Assembly: GCF_003992595.1 (NCBI RefSeq)
Contig: NZ_RZNA01000045.1
Coordinates: forward strand, 40,314-104,313
Direction: 5' to 3'
DNA: 64,000 nt
Origin: Flagellimonas oceanensis
GTDB taxonomy: Bacteria; Bacteroidota; Bacteroidia; Flavobacteriales; Flavobacteriaceae
Both the position numbers and the translations under genes were made by a program. Positions 61,001 to 64,000 of this stretch are shown in pieces. Within the stretch, counting starts at the first letter, position 1. Each line of letters begins with the position of its first letter. A model generated the notes under the pieces. The model had not been told where the DNA came from. It was given only the letters and a program-made list of their open reading frames with translations, and searched no databases.

Positions 61001-62914
61001 ATGCTAAATGTCCATAATCTTTCCGTAGCCTTTGGAGGAGAATATCTGTTCGAGGAAATATCGTTTCGTCTCAATGGCGGAGATCGGGTAGGCCTTATTG
61101 GAAAGAATGGTGCGGGAAAATCCACTATGCTCAAACTTTTGGCCAAGGAAATGCCCTTGGACGAAGGAGCCATAGCCACCGAAAAGAACATTAAAATCGG
61201 GTTCCTAAAACAGGATATTGATTTTGAGGAAGGACGAACCGTATTGGAAGAATCCTATCAAGCCTTTTCCGAAATCAAGGAAATGGAGCTAAGGCTGGAT
61301 GAGATAAACCGAGCATTGGCGGAACGAACCGATTACCAAAGCGACAGCTACCATCAGTTGATGGTGGATTTGAACGATGTTACCCACCGCTACGAAATAT
61401 TGGGCGGATACAACTATGAAGGTGATACGGAGAAAGTACTCCTTGGACTGGGTTTTAAGCGGGAGGACTTCAACAAGCTTACCGATACTTTTTCTGGGGG
61501 ATGGCGAATGCGTATCGAATTGGCCAAATTACTTTTACAAAACAACGATGTGCTTTTGCTGGATGAGCCGACCAACCACTTGGATATCGAGTCCATTATT
61601 TGGCTGGAGCAATTCCTTCGAAACTTTACCGGAGCTGTTGTGATCGTATCCCACGATAAAATGTTTTTGGACAACGTGACCAACCGTACCATTGAGATCT
61701 CCTTGGGAAGGATTTACGATTACAGTAAGCCCTATTCCCAGTTCTTGGTACACCGGAAGGAAATAAAAGAGCAACAACTCAGTGCTCAAAAGAACCAAGA
61801 AAAGCAAATACAGCAGACCGAACGACTCATAGAAAAGTTCAGGGCAAAATCCAGCAAGGCCTCCATGGCCCAATCCCTGATCAAAAAATTGGATAAAATG
61901 GATCGTATCGAGGTCGATGAAGAGGACAATAGTGTGATGAACCTTCGTTTCCCAGTTTCAGTGCACCCAGGTAAAGTGGTTGCGGAACTGAACAGCGTAT
62001 CCAAGAGCTATGGACAAAAAAAGGTGTTGGAAGACATCGATTTAATGGTGGACCGTGGCAGCAAAACGGCTTTTGTGGGGCAAAATGGACAGGGTAAGAC
62101 CACCTTGGCCAAAATTATGGTTGGAGAACTGGACCATAAAGGCGATTTAAAGATTGGCCATAATGTGCAATTGGGCTATTTTGCCCAGAATCAAGCTGAA
62201 TACTTGGACGGGAACAAAACCATCCTAGATACCATGATTGATGCTGCCAACGAAAAAAACCGTAGTAGTGTCAGGGATATTTTGGGTTCCTTTTTGTTCA
62301 GGGGAGATGATGTGGACAAATACGTGAAAGTATTATCCGGAGGGGAACGGAACCGTTTGGCCTTGGCCAAGATGCTTTTGCAGCCCTTCAACGTATTGGT
62401 AATGGATGAGCCTACCAACCACTTGGATATCAAATCCAAAAATGTACTGAAGCAGGCCCTCCAAAATTTTGAAGGAACCTTGATATTGGTTTCTCACGAC
62501 CGTGATTTTCTTCAAGGGTTGACCGATAGGGTATACGAGTTCAAGGACGGAGGTATCAAGGAATATTTGGGTGATATCGATTTTTACTTGGAGCAACGCA
62601 AGATGGAGGATTTCCGCAGCGTGGAAAAGGGAGACCAGAAGAAAGAGGAAAAGGTGCAGGAAAAGCCCAAGGAAAATGATTATCAAATCCAGAAGAAGCA
62701 AAAGTCTCTCAAGAACAAACTCAGCGGTGTGGAAAAAAAGATTTCCCAATTGGAAAAAGAAATCGCCAATATCGACCATGACCTTTTGATGGATTACGAC
62801 GCCACCATTGCAAAACCCAACTTTTTTGATAATTACGAGGGGAAAAAGAAGAGTTTGGAGTCTTTGATGGAGGATTGGGAACAATTGTCCCACGAGTTGG
62901 AAACGCTGGATTAG
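61001..62914 (+). CDS. ABC-F family ATP-binding protein
   Basis: Two ABC cassettes ('GLIGKNGAGKSTMLKLL', 'FVGQNGQGKTTLAKIM'; two 'LLDEPTNHLDI/VMDEPTNHLDI') and coiled-coil C-terminus. Confidence 0.95.
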   Translation: MLNVHNLSVAFGGEYLFEEISFRLNGGDRVGLIGKNGAGKSTMLKLLAKEMPLDEGAIATEKNIKIGFLKQDIDFEEGRTVLEESYQAFSEIKEMELRLDEINRALAERTDYQSDSYHQLMVDLNDVTHRYEILGGYNYEGDTEKVLLGLGFKREDFNKLTDTFSGGWRMRIELAKLLLQNNDVLLLDEPTNHLDIESIIWLEQFLRNFTGAVVIVSHDKMFLDNVTNRTIEISLGRIYDYSKPYSQFLVHRKEIKEQQLSAQKNQEKQIQQTERLIEKFRAKSSKASMAQSLIKKLDKMDRIEVDEEDNSVMNLRFPVSVHPGKVVAELNSVSKSYGQKKVLEDIDLMVDRGSKTAFVGQNGQGKTTLAKIMVGELDHKGDLKIGHNVQLGYFAQNQAEYLDGNKTILDTMIDAANEKNRSSVRDILGSFLFRGDDVDKYVKVLSGGERNRLALAKMLLQPFNVLVMDEPTNHLDIKSKNVLKQALQNFEGTLILVSHDRDFLQGLTDRVYEFKDGGIKEYLGDIDFYLEQRKMEDFRSVEKGDQKKEEKVQEKPKENDYQIQKKQKSLKNKLSGVEKKISQLEKEIANIDHDLLMDYDATIAKPNFFDNYEGKKKSLESLMEDWEQLSHELETLD

Positions 62915-63050
62915 GAGATACACCAATTTATTTACCACACATTTTATCGAATTCACAACATATTGGGGCGTATTCAACGATTATTTTTGTAGGATGTTTC
63001 GTATTTTTATTACTTTGTAGGTAAATTCCTTACAACTAAATAAGTAATAA

Positions 63051-63938
63051 ATGAATCGAATAGCCATTTTTTTCTTTTACCTGATGTTTTCTACTGGCAT
63101 CTCTTTTGCTAGTGGACAGGTATCCCCTAAAGAAAAAGCTGCGTTGGTGGATTTGTACAACAATACCAATGGAAGCGAATGGAATTCTTCTTGGGATTTA
63201 ACAGCTCCAGTGAACTCTTGGAAAGGCGTGAAAATAGAAAAAGGCCATGTAGTTGGTCTAACACTCTTTATGAACAATTTGGAGGGTACCCTTCCAGAAA
63301 GTATCGGGAATTTAGACCATTTGAGCGAGCTGAACCTTGCTTTCAATCAGATTACCGGTGTGCTTCCTGAAGATATTGTAAAGCTTGAAGAATTGAAAAT
63401 CTTCCGATTGGAGATGAATCGAATCAAGGGTTCGATACCAACTGGTGTGGGAAATTTTGAAAAGTTGGAGGTATTCTCCATGTTCAACAATTTCTTGACC
63501 GGACAAATCCCAGAAAGCTTTGGTAAGCTTAAAAACTTGAAGGAACTTAATTTATCGAGTAACAACATCAAGGGTACCATACCTAAATCACTTGGTAACC
63601 TCTCCAATTTGGAAGCACTGGGTCTTTTTGAGAATAAACTGGAAGGTCAAATACCGGCCGAAATAGGCAATTTGGCGCAATTAAAGGAATTGGTCTTGTC
63701 CAACAACCAATTGGGTGGGGAGATACCCGCTGAATTCGGACAGTTGGCAAGTTTAAAAATATTACAACTTCAAAACAACAGGTTCAATTCGTTCAATGCA
63801 TTACATGCAATGGATGCCAATCAATTTTTGGTTTTTGATACGGACGATACAACATTGAGCCCGAAATTCAATGATATTCAAATTGACCGTACTCGCATGG
63901 CAGATACCAAATTCGAGGACGAGAACGAAAACGAGTAG
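63051..63938 (+). CDS. secreted leucine-rich-repeat protein
   Basis: Signal peptide; 'WNSSWDLTAPVNSWKGVKIEKGHVVGLTL' followed by plant-like LRRs 'LEGTLPESIGNLDHLSELNLAFNQITGVLPEDI'. Confidence 0.9.
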   Translation: MNRIAIFFFYLMFSTGISFASGQVSPKEKAALVDLYNNTNGSEWNSSWDLTAPVNSWKGVKIEKGHVVGLTLFMNNLEGTLPESIGNLDHLSELNLAFNQITGVLPEDIVKLEELKIFRLEMNRIKGSIPTGVGNFEKLEVFSMFNNFLTGQIPESFGKLKNLKELNLSSNNIKGTIPKSLGNLSNLEALGLFENKLEGQIPAEIGNLAQLKELVLSNNQLGGEIPAEFGQLASLKILQLQNNRFNSFNALHAMDANQFLVFDTDDTTLSPKFNDIQIDRTRMADTKFEDENENE

Positions 63939-64000
63939 TTAGTTATTACTTTAGTTTGTTTGGTATGGGGATGCCGTTTGGGGTCCCCTTTTTGCATTTG

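Noticed and set aside
62333-62977. 214-aa minus ORF at the end of the ABC-F gene
   Set aside because: Leu/Phe-rich antisense of a Lys/Glu coiled coil; a composition artefact.

Overview
The window is a dense Bacteroidota chromosome segment, almost certainly Flavobacteriaceae and possibly close to Muricauda/Allomuricauda (inferred from gene content, not searched). It is mostly conserved housekeeping and envelope genes: coaX, an OMP, a TPR protein, lptC, a CNNM/CBS protein and a SurA/PpiD-like PPIase; a GHMP kinase with mvaA; a POT transporter; a comEC locus; a C40 peptidase, lpxB and surE; a C-terminal processing protease; rodA-mrdA-mreDCB-purH; a miaB, sigma-54 regulator, lptE, secG, groES-groEL block; topA; and gldKLMN. 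The accessory content is a copper/heavy-metal locus (about 29.9-41.3 kb: HYC_CC_PP-like, CusA, TolC, HMBD protein, CxxC-AraC regulator, CopA-type ATPase, PepSY, CusB) and a short COX1-like ORF at the left edge. I see one tRNA (Phe-GAA) and no CRISPR array, IS element, prophage or rRNA. The observations most worth a second look are: (1) comEC is broken by three frame changes, one an exact 7-bp tandem duplication; (2) an AraC-type regulator carries an N-terminal CxxC domain inside a copper locus rich in CPM...CPxCGM motifs; (3) the HYC_CC_PP-like gene heading that locus has a one-base homopolymer frameshift; (4) a 31-aa Lys/Ala-rich ORF is missing from the ORF track; (5) an intergenic A-B-A'-B' inverted-repeat element; (6) a hairpin holds the start codon of the C40 peptidase. 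I found no convincing wholly new multi-gene system.
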